Shown: positions 23,551 to 35,559 of the stretch, in pieces | Numbering within the stretch: the stretch's first letter is position 1 | Layout: the number at the start of each line of letters is the position of its first letter | DNA from: Epiperipatus broadwayi | Lineage: Eukaryota; Onychophora; Udeonychophora; Euonychophora; Peripatidae | Length of the DNA: 64,000 nt | Reading direction: 5' to 3' | Assembly: GCA_028023455.1 (NCBI GenBank) | Contig: JAQFVV010012992.1 | Location: 188,001-252,000 of the forward strand | Made by a program: the position numbers and the translations under genes | Notes under the pieces: generated by a model | What the model was told of the DNA's origin: nothing | Database searches by the model: none | Seen by the model: only the letters and a program-made list of their open reading frames with translations

Positions 23551-24985
23551 GTCTAACTAATTTTAAAATTATATATGTAGAGAGAGTTTTATGTATACAT
23601 GAGGTTTTTTTTAAAAAAAATCTTTAAAAAAAATAAATAAATAAATAATGATTTCAAAATACTGTATTTAAACAAAAAAATAAAAAAAGTAGTAAATACG
23701 ATTTGAATTAACATTAAAATTTAAATTTAAATAATGATTCAAAATTTTGGAATTTTAATGAGGGGAAAAAATATGAAATTCAATTCTAGAGATTTAAACA
23801 ATAATGCAAAATAAAAGAAATACTTTAAATAAAAAAGAACTACATAACATTACCTCATGTTTTTTTTCCTCTAGATATTTAAAGTTTTTAGTATTTATAT
23901 TTGTCAGTATTACATAACAGATTACTAACATTTATTTTTATTTGTAACTAGACTCATATAATTAGTACCAACTAATAATGGTCACTTGATTGTTGTTCTC
24001 AGTTCATGCCAGAGACGCATTCCCTGCTACTTAATCATAGGCAATTGCATGATATAATTTAATGAAAATTTGAAATATTAAGATTTAGATCATGTTTAGA
24101 ATTTCTGATGGTTTAGAACTCTTTCTATAAATGTTTATTAATTTCAAATTTGGAATTTTTTTTAAATATTTTTTTTTCAGTTACATGATAATGATAGTAT
24201 AATATATGAATATTTCATAAGACTTCTTCAAACATATTAGTTATGGCTTCGAAGGAGATTCAGATTTCACTAAATTTACTTTTGCTTTACGTATTTAAAG
24301 TACATGAGGTATGATTTATGGTATATATATATGTAATACACATTTTAATGATATAAAAATTTCAATATTTTAAAATGTAGCTTTAAACACCAGAGCTCAT
24401 TAAAGTTTATGATGTGACTCTACATATTAGATGCTATATTATGTTGAAGGAGTAAAAATTATTGATAATAATAATAAAAAATAATAATCAAATGATTTAT
24501 TGCTAAGATAAAAAGTTTATTTATTGAAAATGATAAAATTGGGCCACAATCTATGGATTTAAACTCTGGGTCTACCATTACTCATTACACCTCTGCACCA
24601 ATGCATGCATAAAATTAATAATAATAATTAAATGGTGTTTTGCAATTAATAAGATGTCTACTGTTGCATAGACATTTAATCTGTCTTCAAATAGAGATCT
24701 TGTATATTCTAAAAAATATTGTGATTATTTTATTCATTACAGACCATTAAGCACATTTGTTTTATTCATGAACATGGAATGAGACTTCTCACTCTCCTCA
24801 ATCAAAAATCAATTTAGACAGGATCATGCCAAACCTTTCATGTTATGAACATGTATCCTAATTTAAACCTAAAATGCAACAAAGAATTAAAATTCATAGT
24901 ATATACATATTTAAGCAATTACATCTGTTCTAAAAATTTTTTTTAATTATTTAAGCATGAAATATTAATTTTATTCATTTTAATA
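23551..24985. other. AT-rich DNA, no gene; weak tRNA-like scrap
   Basis: No gene is seen. On the minus strand near 24605-24550, a GCATTGGTGCAGAGGTG start followed by GAGTTTAAATCC resembles the A and B boxes of a decayed tRNA-derived SINE. The evidence is weak. Confidence 0.4.
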
Positions 24986-24989
24986 CTAT

Positions 24990-25260
24990 TTTATTTCATT
25001 TGTAATTATATGTTGGATTATTTCTATCAGCTAGAAGTAATTGTTCAATGTTTTAAAAATAATTCAAACTTTATTTAAAATGTTCAAATAGATTCAACTG
25101 TTAATAACATCATACAAGTTTGTACATAATACAATTTTAACAAGTGGTATTATTCTCCTTTCTTCTTCAGAGATCGTGGTCTGGTCAGTGATAGACTAGC
25201 ATGGAAATCAAACATGGGATTTTTAGATTTGTGAATATTGAATTTAAAATGATGCATTAA
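24990..25260 (-). mobile_element. Penelope-like 3' fragment
   Basis: This fragment matches the element at 15270 in the same orientation: TAATTATATGTTGGA, TTCAAACTTTATTTAAA, TTCAACTGTTAATAACA and a TTTTTAGATTTGTGAATATT block. It is truncated and has no coding capacity. Confidence 0.65.
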
Positions 25261-25439
25261 TCCATTAGGATATCCTATATTTGACAGAATAACTTAATTG
25301 ATTAAAAGCATCATATTAAAATTTAGTGTTTATGAATAAAGATCATAGAATTGATTTCCACATTAATGCAGTCACTAATTAGCCAGTAACATTTGAAATA
25401 GATGAGTAATGACATTTAAAATGTTTTGTTATATACTAA

Positions 25440-25540
25440 TCAGTATGCTATTACTATCAGATGAAAGTATTTGAAAAGTTTGAATAAAGTTTGAATTTTT
25501 TTTAAAGACATTTAACAATTAATTCTTGATTATTGATATA
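25440..25540 (+). mobile_element. Short Penelope-like 3' fragment, inverted
   Basis: GAATAAAGTTTGAATTTTTT and AAGACATTTAACAATT are the complement of blocks in the fragment at 24990-25260. The two face each other across about 180 bp, as inverted Penelope ends often do. Confidence 0.5.
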
Positions 25541-26007
25541 GTTTAATATATAATTAAAAGTAAAATATTATTAATATAAACTTTCAGATGAATAATATTT
25601 TATTTAATGGTTAATTGTTGAAGATATATTTATATTTAAAGCATATGAAATATGTTTATAATAAATTAATTCTAGAAGAACTAACCCCTTATATAAGGTA
25701 TATTCATAGGAGTGTTTGTTTTAACAAATAAAGTTTCAGACTTTTAGGAAATGTTATAAGAGCTATAGGATAAAAGCAAATAAGTGATAAAAATAAATGC
25801 TAAAAAAATTAACCTTGTTTATAATGACTTTTCAAAAGAGAAAATAAACTTTTAAAATCATAAATTAAAAAAAGATTAACTACAATAAATAACTTTATCA
25901 TATTATTAATACAGTTGGAAACATAAGAAATAAAAATTAATCATAGAATTCAACTTGAATAGTGTGCTTTTGAGAAATAGTATTAAAAACAAATATGCCT
26001 ATGTGCT

Positions 26008-26389
26008 TGTTATATCTCAACCAACCTTCAGCTATGAGCTAGTCCAGATACTATCTTAATCATATTGAGTAACAGCACCCATTGGCCTATATTTGCTATT
26101 GGATATATTATCTATTCATATATTTACTGGTCTGTGGTGATGAATTCTCAGTCTGATCAAGATTAAGATGGAATCTGGACTAGTTTATTAAATGTTATAT
26201 CACAACTTACCTTTATCTAATGGACTAGTCCAGATTCCATCTTATCTTGATTGATTGAGCATTCCCCATGACAAATCAATAGATAACATATATCTAGTAG
26301 CAGATACAGGCCAATAGGTAAAGTTGCTCAATCTGATAAAGATTAAATCTGGACTAGTTCATTAGTTGAAAATAAGTTGAGATATAACA
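26008..26389. repeat. Foldback element, family C
   Basis: The ends are inverted repeats: TGTTATATCTCAAC at 26008 and GTTGAGATATAACA at 26376. The blocks CTAGTCCAGAT..ATCTTAAT and ATTAAATCTGGACTAG also pair. A third and fourth copy of the CTAGTCCAGATTCCATCTTA block meet in the middle (about 26170-26255). The element is therefore two nested foldback units joined head to head. Confidence 0.8.
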
Positions 26390-28689
26390 ATTCCTGAATG
26401 AAAAAAGATTTTAAATAAATGTTTTACCAGTGTTTATTTAATAATAAGTGCTTAGATATGAGACTAAGACACTTACTAGAGCAAAAAAAGGACTTCAGAC
26501 TGCTGTAGAATAAAAAAATATGTATATTGAAAGAAGAAGAAATTAAAAACAAAATATTTGAGTAAGAAAGAGTAAATAGGTATCATTTGATATCATAGAA
26601 ATAATTAAGAGATTAAATTAAATTGAATAGCACATTACAATAGATGCTAACTAAAGACTTAAACCAAATCTTAAAGATTGATAAAGACTTAGAAAAAGAC
26701 CTCCTATGAAATGGATAGATAAGAAAGTTTATTGGAATAATGTGGAGGAAAATGATTTGAATTGAAGAAACTGGATTAAACTTAAAGAGATCTTCATTCT
26801 TCAAATAATTTGACAGTAGCTGAAAATGATGATTAAATTTTGTATTTTTTAATGACTAACTTAGCAATTACTTTTCAACAATTACTTAAATAGTTAATCA
26901 TTTTTTTTAAGTTACAAATTATTATATTTTGTTCAACCTTAGATATAAACTTTTAACTTAATAAATTTCAAATGAATCTGTACAATTACATGTGGCACGA
27001 CAATCTCTATTTTTAACCATTTATCTCCATCCCAAGCATTCACAATCTTCTATTTTTTAAAAATTATTATCAGCATCACTGTTACATTTCAATGTAAACA
27101 CTAAAAATATGCTAAATATTTTCTAAGATATCAGATTTTTTCAAGTTAAGCCTACTTACTTTGTTCTCAAAAGGTCCTGTATTTTTTGATGATCCATATC
27201 ACAGCATTTACTTTTCAATAAACGCTCAAATGATTGAAGATACTTTTTTATTTGAAATGGATATTAAAAGTCAATGGCAGGATTTGTTTTTCAATATCAG
27301 CAATGATGTTTTGGAAATGTAAACTGAGATCTATCATATAATTTTTACAAATACAAAATCATGATATATGAGTATAATAAAGAAAATAACTAAAAATAGA
27401 AATAAGCTAATCATAATAAAAGAAATACAGACATTTTAAAATTTTATTAATTGTACTGCTATATTTAAGGTTGACTTTAAAATATAATCTTTTCCATCTA
27501 TCTATTGGACCTATAAAAATTGTTTTAAAAAAAATTAAAAATTTATTGAACATGATTATGGTAAATAACTAACTACATGCTAAAGAAATACACACAAAAT
27601 AAATTTGTATAATGTGCTTCATTAAATACAGATCAGCAGTGTATGGCATTTGATTGGTCAAAATGAATCTTAGTAGTTATAAATTTGAAATATTAAACTG
27701 AGTTTAATTATTCGAAAAAAATTTGGAATCATTTTAATAAGCATTAAAAAAATAATATGAGGTTAAAAAAATCTGGATGAAAATTTTCCCTATTATAAGG
27801 ATTTTGAAGTTTAACTAAATTTTAAACATTTATAAAAATAATTTTATCAATTTTCAATCAGCTCTTTTTTTTAATCATTCACCTTTACAGATTACATTTT
27901 ATTTATTTTATTCATTTACCATCCAACTATTTATCTATCCATCTATTCATAAATCCATCATATTTATCCACCCATCTATCTATCTGTTTGCCTGCATGGC
28001 TATTTGTCCATATTATTTACTATATATATATATATTTAAAAACTTAAGATGTAAACATTGAAATTGTAATGGAAATTTTTCATGTATAAAACTAGAATAA
28101 ATTTTTAACTATGACATAACCAGGACAGCAATCAAAAGTGATAGTCCAAAATGAATTGGTTAATTTAAATAATTGATAATAGTCTTTGTCTAATTTATTT
28201 TAAGCTAAAAAATAATCATTTTTAGCTTCACATTAAATATAATATATGAATAGTAAATCAGATTAGATACTTTTTTATAAGTGAGAATTCAAAGATTCAC
28301 TATTTTTCTGAATCCCCATCAATAATTAAGCATTTCTCAATGAGAGTTTTATATATGCAATTAAATATTTTCATGGACTTAAGATATAAATATTGAAATT
28401 ATAACGAGAATTACATGTATTAAATTAGAATAAACTTTCAGCTATAGTGTAACCAGAAACAATTACCAATTAAAGGGTACATAATATAGCAATGGTATGC
28501 AATTCACAGAGGCATGTGAAAATTGCTTCCATTTAATATCTTTTAACATAATATCATATTTATAATATTTTATAAATGTTCTCAACTTTTTTTTTATAAA
28601 AAAAAAATCACAAAATAAAGTATTTATATAATTATTAACAAGCATATATTTATTCTAGTTTGTCATTGAATATAATATAGCTGCTACTT
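26390..28689. other. AT-rich DNA, no gene seen
   Basis: Only low-complexity open frames (26613-26804, 28463-28645) and a diverged CATC/TATC-rich patch around 27900-28010 with a TA run near 28021-28035. Nothing is recognised. Confidence 0.5.
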
Positions 28690-30080
28690 CCAAAATGTTG
28701 TTCTATTTTTTCACATAATCATAATATAAAGATTTAGTTTTATATTCTTGAAGCTTTTATTCACTTCTGTAGCTTTTCTTATGAATTCAAAGTTATATTT
28801 CCTTATTCAATTATTCTTTTTTTTTTTTACTATAAGTTATCTTGTCACAGTTAAAAATTTACCATGATCATTATTTTTAGGTTAGTTATCTTTATTATAG
28901 TTTTAGAATATCAGTTATCTTCTTACTGATCTCAGTTAAGCCTGAATCATCTTCAAAGTCTGTTAATATTCTAAAATGATTTGCAAGTTCTAATTTAAAT
29001 TACTGGACAGTTTCTAAAGGTTAAAATTATCATCTATTAATGCTGTCATTCCTAATAGTTTTGTGTCTCTAAATTTGCATTAACACCCACCTTATATTTA
29101 TTAAGAGCATTATAAATTTGAAATATATATTTCTATTAATTAAAATATAATCAAATTCTGCTGTATCTTTATTTGAATGTTTCCATGTCTATTTTTCTCA
29201 AAAAAAAAAAAAAAAAACAACAACTGATAATATGCAGTTTATTTGTCTAATCTTTGCCCTCTTTTATTTGTGTCATCATAATTAAATTTACCTATATCAT
29301 TTTCATCTTTCAATCTTTTCCAATTATAGCATTAAAGAGTCCAATAATAATTTTAAAATGCTGTTTAATGTGATTAAAAGCATTATATATATATATAAAT
29401 TCTCTAGTTCTTCATTGCAATGATAACTAGTTGTAGTATAAACCTGAATTATATTCATTTGGTTATCTTACATTAAATTAAATAAGTAACCTTTCTACTC
29501 TCAGTGATACACTACCAATATCCACAATATATTGCTCTTCTATTTTCTATTTATAATGAATCCATTCCACTGTATCTTCAATATTTATGTTTTTATAATA
29601 AAGTACATGTCTAGATTTTAAATCCATCATCTCTTCATCTTTTTTTCTAACTTCATAAATCCAAAATAACTTATTTCATACAATTCATTTTCCTTTCCTT
29701 AAAAATTATCTGCAGTTACAGAAAACTTATTAAATGGCAGCCTACAGTCAGGAGATTCTTAGCAACTTTTAACTTCAATGATCAATGATTGCCATGGCTT
29801 ATGATTTTATAGAGTTCTGGAAATAGACCACAATTTAGTTTGGTCTATCAAGGTTATAAATAATGTAAAAAGATCACTCACACCTTTATCCTGCTTTAAT
29901 AAAACTCAAGTGAGGCAACTGAGAAAATAGATCATAATATTTTGGTAAAAACCCAATAAATTTATTAAGTCATGTTTTAGTGAGTAATCCATTAATGTTC
30001 ATTTACCAAATTAATAATCACATAATGGACATTAGAAATTTGTTTTGATTCCTTTAAAATCTTGAAGAGAAAACACAGCA
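28690..30080 (-). pseudogene. RTE-like LINE, copy 2 (endonuclease half)
   Basis: This stretch parallels the endonuclease and 5' part of copy 1 (20120-21660) block by block. Examples are the DYILINR-type codons near 29150, GTACATGTCTAGATTTTAAA near 29605, and TGGCAGCCT followed by GGAGATTCTTAG near 29735-29762. It is more decayed than copy 1: a poly-A/T tract (29200-29217) interrupts it and no open frame longer than 60 codons remains. The RT half is not present. Confidence 0.75.
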
Positions 30081-30155
30081 TCTCATTTCAGTTAATAGCA
30101 AACTTCTTTCTGTAGTCTAAATTGCTTTATATAAATTTATATATTTATAATATGA

Positions 30156-30500
30156 ATATTATAAAGAAGGAACAATCCCTCTGGTTATGTGCCCTTTATG
30201 AATCTCCTTGTACTCATCCGTGAACATCAACATTAAAAGTATAAGTATCAACATTAAAAGCATAAGTGTATGCTTATGCTTAGAGCTTATTTATATATAA
30301 ATCAGTCTTTGCTCACCATGCTGAAATAAGAGCTTGAATCTATTTTGTGCCTGATTTCAGCAGTCAGCTAAGACTGGTTTATATATAAATAAGCTTTACG
30401 CATAAGTGTACCCTTAAGCTTTAAATGTCGATGCTCATGGCGAGTGCAAGGAGATTCATAAAGTATATGACCAGAGGGATTGTTCTTTCTTCATAATATT
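30156..30500. repeat. Foldback element, family D, about 155-bp arms
   Basis: Left-arm blocks GAACAATCCCTCTGGTTAT, TTTATGAATCTCCTTG and AGCTTATTTATATATAAA pair with their complements on the right (ATATATAAATAAGCTTT, CAAGGAGATTCATAAA, CCAGAGGGATTGTTC). A centre of about 50 bp separates the arms. It contains the words GCTGAAATAAG and CTGATTTCAGC, which also pair, so nearly the whole element can form one hairpin. It has no coding capacity. Confidence 0.82.
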
Positions 30501-30534
30501 TCACATGTAGACTGCACTATATAAATAACAGAAT

Positions 30535-30622
30535 ATTAAAAGAAGCAAAACTCTTCATACATGGTGCCACTCAGTGCCAACCAGAGTAATCAATGGATGC
30601 CAGAAGGTTATGTGCTAGCATA
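30535..30622 (-). mobile_element. MITE family M, truncated copy
   Basis: This is the reverse complement of the right end of the complete MITE: AGCAAAACTCTTCATAC, TGCCACTCAGTGCCAA and AGAGTAATCAATGGATGCCA. The match stops abruptly near 30620. Confidence 0.72.
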
Positions 30623-31266
30623 AGTAATAGTGATCATGTGATGTTTAGTAGTTTAATAACAGAATATATATATATGAATAGTAAATTATTATTATTATAT
30701 TCGTATTAAATAGTGTATGTATACATGTATAAAATTTCTACTTACAAGAATGTGTGCATGTATCATTTACCATGTATGCAAGCATGGTTTCCAAAATCAG
30801 CCTGGAATTTATTTATTCTTGTCATTTTAATATTAATAGTTTATGAATGGGAGTTTATTTTTTAGTTAAAACTTAAAATTAACTTATATTCTTTTATTGC
30901 TGCTATTTTAAAAAATATATATATTCATATAAAAATATTCTTGGTACAGTTCATGATCCAATAATCTTTAGATTTTAAACTTGCACTTTATTACTGAATT
31001 ATATTAGTACTTGAGGTTATTAATATTTACATGTGTGTGCATATTTATATTTGGATGTATAAATATTAATTTGTATATGCTATGACTGCTACATCTAATC
31101 ATATATGCAATAGTGGCTCCAGTCATAAACAAGCAAGGATTTATGTTTATTAAATTTAAGAGAATAATGTAGATTGTATGTAAAATATGTATTTATATAG
31201 TACTTTGTAAAAATATAGTATTATTTTAAACAATTAATAGTTACAATAAGAATGTTTGTAATTTTC
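30623..31266. other. AT-rich DNA, no gene seen
   Basis: No ORF or repeat is recognised in this stretch. Confidence 0.5.
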
Positions 31267-31442
31267 GCGGGATTCGAACTCAGACTTTCACACGACCCAC
31301 TACTCTCAGTGCCATCTCATATTGCTGACCCACTATATTGGTGATTATTTGTCTTTTCAACATGTGTGTGATTGGGTGGGTCAGCAATATGAGATGGCAC
31401 TGAGAGTAGTGGGTCGTGTGAAAGTCTGAGTTCGAATCCCGC
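31267..31442. repeat. Perfect 66-bp inverted repeat (foldback family A ends)
   Basis: Positions 31267-31332 are the exact reverse complement of 31377-31442, with a 44-bp spacer. The outer ends read GCGGGATTCGAACTCAGACT and its complement. The right arm ends GAGTTCGAATCCCGC, matching the tRNA B-box consensus, with an A-box-like TGGGTCAGCAATATGAG about 50 bp earlier. The same blocks bound foldback copies at 1029 and 23011, so this is either a pair of inverted SINE heads or an internally deleted foldback element. The absence of mismatches indicates recent formation or gene conversion between the arms. Confidence 0.9.
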
Positions 31443-31989
31443 ATATATTACATATATAAATGCAGGTTTAAGCCTGTACAATGTATTAATAAAAATGTTT
31501 GCTAAATAATAAGCAATTTGATCAATATCTAAATGATAAGCTATTACTATTTTAGAGACCAATGATGAATAAATGTAGGAAATTAACCCATTAATTATGT
31601 CGCTAATTAATTCTTTAATCCAACCTAGATAAGGATGTTTTTCTTAGAATCCATGAGATGAATATAAAAGACCCTGAGCAATCAACTCAAAAGAGAGAAA
31701 GAATAATAAAGTGTTATAGAAATATTTGTGGGAATTAATTACACTAATATGTTATTATTTTTGTATGTTTTTGGGCTAGTCATGTAGTAAATAACTGTAA
31801 TCAAAGTTTAACTAATTATCTTATTACATAAGTTATTTACATGTTCGAAATTGCATTATTTTAATTTTAGTACATGGCAATATATATATAAGCAAGAGCA
31901 TAAATCAAAAATCGAATTTAACATCACGTGATAAATATAGCTATGGATAACACGAATTATGAATCATATAGCTAATGACTGTTTAATCT
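31443..31989. other. AT-rich DNA, no gene seen
   Basis: No gene or repeat is recognised. Lengthening of AT tracts is the only pattern. Confidence 0.45.
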
Positions 31990-32155
31990 ACGCATAAATG
32001 ACACATCCTGATTGAAATTCTGTGGATTCTTTTATAATAATTATAAAAAACTAACTTTCTTGGAGGAAATATACGCATAAATGACACATCCTGACTGAAA
32101 TTATGTGGATTCTTTTATAATAATTATGAAAAACTAACTTTCTTGGAGGAAAAAA
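31990..32155. repeat. Tandem duplication, period 83 bp
   Basis: ACGCATAAATGACACATCCT through CTAACTTTCTTGGAGGAAA occurs twice in direct succession, with about three substitutions. Confidence 0.88.
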
Positions 32156-32674
32156 TCCGCATTTTAAATAAGTATGTACATTGAAATGATCACATAAAAC
32201 CAATTTTAAGCTTTAAATTTTATTTACTATAATCTTAAAAAAAAAAGAAAGAACCGGCTGAATCATTGCTATTTTCATTTTAAGATTTAACATTTAATTA
32301 ATATATAGATGTAAAAACACACGCATGCAATTAATTAAGCCTAAACACAATATAAGACTATTATTACAGTTTTGGGGAAATTAAAATTAATTGGGAGTAA
32401 TTACAGACAAACAAAACAGAATATTGATATTCATAAAAACGTACAGATAAAATTTAGTAAATAAAAAAGCTAATATATAATGGGAAAAATGAAGACAGGT
32501 AAGATAAATAGGTAAATAATAAATAAACATGAATAAATAACTAGAATATTTAGAAAGATAATGAAGAGTTTTAAAAAAAACGCAACATAAATAAGCTTCT
32601 TAATTAAAAAAAAAAAAGTTAGGTCAATAAGCAAATGGTAAGACAGTTCATTGAATTATTTAATGCGAACTAAC

Positions 32675-32776
32675 CTTTTCCTCTATCTGGTAAATTAGTT
32701 CTTCAGTGCTACAAGACCGTCCCGAGTTACAATTTTCCTCTGAAACTTTTTCTAAACCGGCATCCGAAGCAGAAAC
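32675..32776 (-). CDS. Putative internal protein-coding exon (partial gene)
   Basis: On the minus strand this 102-bp block is bounded by TTTATTTAG upstream and GTTAGT downstream, matching splice acceptor and donor. It is an exact multiple of three and open in frame 1. It gives 34 residues: VSASDAGLEKVSEENCNSG, then RSCSTEELIYQ and IEEK. Its composition (balanced codons, CG dinucleotides, a Ser/Glu-rich hydrophilic product) contrasts sharply with the surrounding AT-rich DNA, and it resembles no transposon block in the window. I do not recognise the protein. The sequence suggests a surface or linker segment of a larger protein. No neighbouring exon is convincing within the window, so the flanking introns would be long. 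It could still be a chance open block or an exon fragment carried by an element. Confidence 0.6.
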
Positions 32777-35550
32777 CTAAATAAACATTTTTAATATTAT
32801 TTTATTTTCAAATATATTTTTCTAAATAATCATCTAAATATTTAGAATTCTCTCTAAATGACTTATAAGCTACAGTCATTTACTTTGCGATTCATAGGAG
32901 AAATCATCAGTTATTGCGGGTTTTATTTCTAACAAGTGGTGATAGATTGCGTCATTTCTAAATATAGAAATTATCACCGGAAACTAAAAAAGGATTTTTT
33001 TAAAAAAAAAACAACAACAAAGACATTCTATATAACTAAATTTTAATTATAACTTAACACACATGCAGTTACGATTAAAGCTAATCATTTGAATAAATCG
33101 ATATTTAAAGCAGTTATTGATTACTGGCAGTATAATGATTAAGCAACCTAAAATACGAATATCTATAAAAATAACTATATCTGTGTATTTTAATATGTTA
33201 CTATAATAATATCTACAAATGCAGCATCTGTGAATATTCATACTTATGTGTGCATGTATTTCTATAATTCTGTAGGATGCATTAATGTGAGTTGTACTCA
33301 AGTGTTAAGTGCTTGAATCCAATATTAAGCTTTATATATAATTCAAAAATAGTCAAAATTGAATGCCGATTTCAGCATGAATGAATAAACAATTTATCAG
33401 AAGTACGGGTATTTGACTAATATCTGTAGGAAAAAAAAATGTGGGCACTTTTGTAAAAGCATATTTGATTCAGTTTGATGTAATAAATTGCTATTTAATA
33501 TAATTTCCCAACTACTCAATAAACATTGAGTTATAAAAGAAAGAACTAATTTAAATTAATATAAATATTCAAACATGCTAATGATCAGTGAATGTTAAGT
33601 TTTTATTCAATGGGCCAAACTGGAAACTTTTTTTTTTTTACTCAGATGAGAATGAATACCTTCGAAATTTTCATATGAATAATTCATTAAATACTGTAAC
33701 TTAGCAGATAAAATGGCAAACTGAAGAGCTAAAGTGTTCCTGAATTAAGAAATAAAAATAATCTTAATTTCATTGCAACTGTTGGGCTCAGTCAGTCACC
33801 TTGATGCTCAAACATTATCTTTGTGTGGTAACTGCCCACCATTTGATAAATAGATAATGATTTTTATATAAATATGAAAACAAAATAATATTCATTTTTT
33901 ATTTTATGCCTCTGTAGTGTGGAAATTAGAGTGAAGGGCAAGATTTAAAAAGATTGTATGGCTTAGACACATAACATCATTTATATTCGGTATTTAATAA
34001 ATTATAATTAGATTACCATTATCTAAAGACATATTTTACAATACTGCGTCAATTTTCTAGTTCTCTAATTTTGCATAATACAATGTTGGTTCTATAGATG
34101 GAACGAAAAAAAGATCACATTAATTAAAAATTGAGATATGAGTTCTTCAAATATATGCTAACATTTTTTGCTGAGTTTCTTCTTTGCATCTTTCAGATCT
34201 GCACATTTACATCTAATTTGACATTGTATGTGTTATTGCAGATAAAATATTAAAATGCTTATTTTGTTTAAAATAAAAAAAAACCCCAGACATTGAAGTT
34301 TTAATTAAACATTATATTTATTATAGTTTCAAAGGAAAGCAATGAAAAATTAAATCATCAGTGATGTTAATCAAATGGTTCATTTGGTCTGAAAAAAAAA
34401 CTGAAATTTTTTTTATAAGTAGCTGAAAATTTTCTAAATAGTCTTAAAATTAAATTTTCAAATAGTTGGCACAAAATCAATTTAAATAATTGTCAGATAT
34501 TCTTATTGTTTAATATTTTTTCATCAAATTCCTCTGAAAAAAAAAGTTCCTTCAAATGTTTTCTATATAAAATCAAATGCAAGCCCCCCCTCCCCAATAA
34601 TCTAGAAAGCTCCATTCTATTACCTCAAAGTATGCCTTCTTTGAAAATGATTAGCATGTATCTAGTCAAAAATTGTTTTAATCCATTCATTATCATCTCT
34701 TCTTGATTTCAGTTCGGCTTATCTCCATTAAGTTCTTTAATTTTTTCAATTGAATTAATAATTGTTGGACTTAAATTAATTCATTTTTCATAATTATTCC
34801 AACATCAATCTTTCCATTCTTCTCTGAGTTGTTTCTAATCCTCATTCATTTTAAAATTTGGAGTCCTTGTTTTATGATCAGCATATAAAATAGAAAAGAC
34901 ATTCTGGTTAATAGCTCTTCATTTTAAGCATAAATATATGATTTCTTTAGTATAATATTAAGCCTTTTTAACATTACTGTAATGTATTTTAGTTCTCTTT
35001 GAACTCTTCAAAATTTTCCCTCATTATCTATAATGCAACCAATTAATATTCCTTTAATTTCATTAAAATTTATTTTCACTTCTTCAAAGTGATGAAATAT
35101 AATTCACAAATTTTTAGTTTAAGTCAGATTGAAAGAAAGTTAATCCTTTTGGTGTATATCTTTTTTTTTTTAATTTTTAATCGTTTTATATCTTTTTGGA
35201 AATGAAGTGACATTTTTCTATTTTTCCTTAATAATTTCAAAGTAAGTCTTCTCAATCCTATGATATAACTAAATTTTAACTGTAAATGCTACCGAAAACA
35301 GCAATCATACTGTTATTTATTTATTTATATGTTTATACATTGTTCGTGGTTGTGATATATTTTTGCTGGTAGATAGTTACAATATATTGGAATTGTCAGG
35401 CATTGGTAAATTTAAAAATTTGAATGTATATATATATATAATTTTCGTTCATTATAAATTTATTGCGGGATAAAGTTGTTATCAGGTTTAATCCAATTTC
35501 TTTATATCATTCCAGAAAATTTCATTACAACATTCAACCATTTTACATGA
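32777..35550. other. AT-rich, probably intronic DNA
   Basis: No gene is recognised. Plus-strand open frame 34506-34706 and minus frame 33047-33301 are low complexity. Around 34600-34900 the minus strand has short open pieces (for example KIDVGIIMKNELI) that may be another decayed retroelement, but I cannot place them. Confidence 0.4.
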
Positions 35551-35559
35551 AATTTCTTT

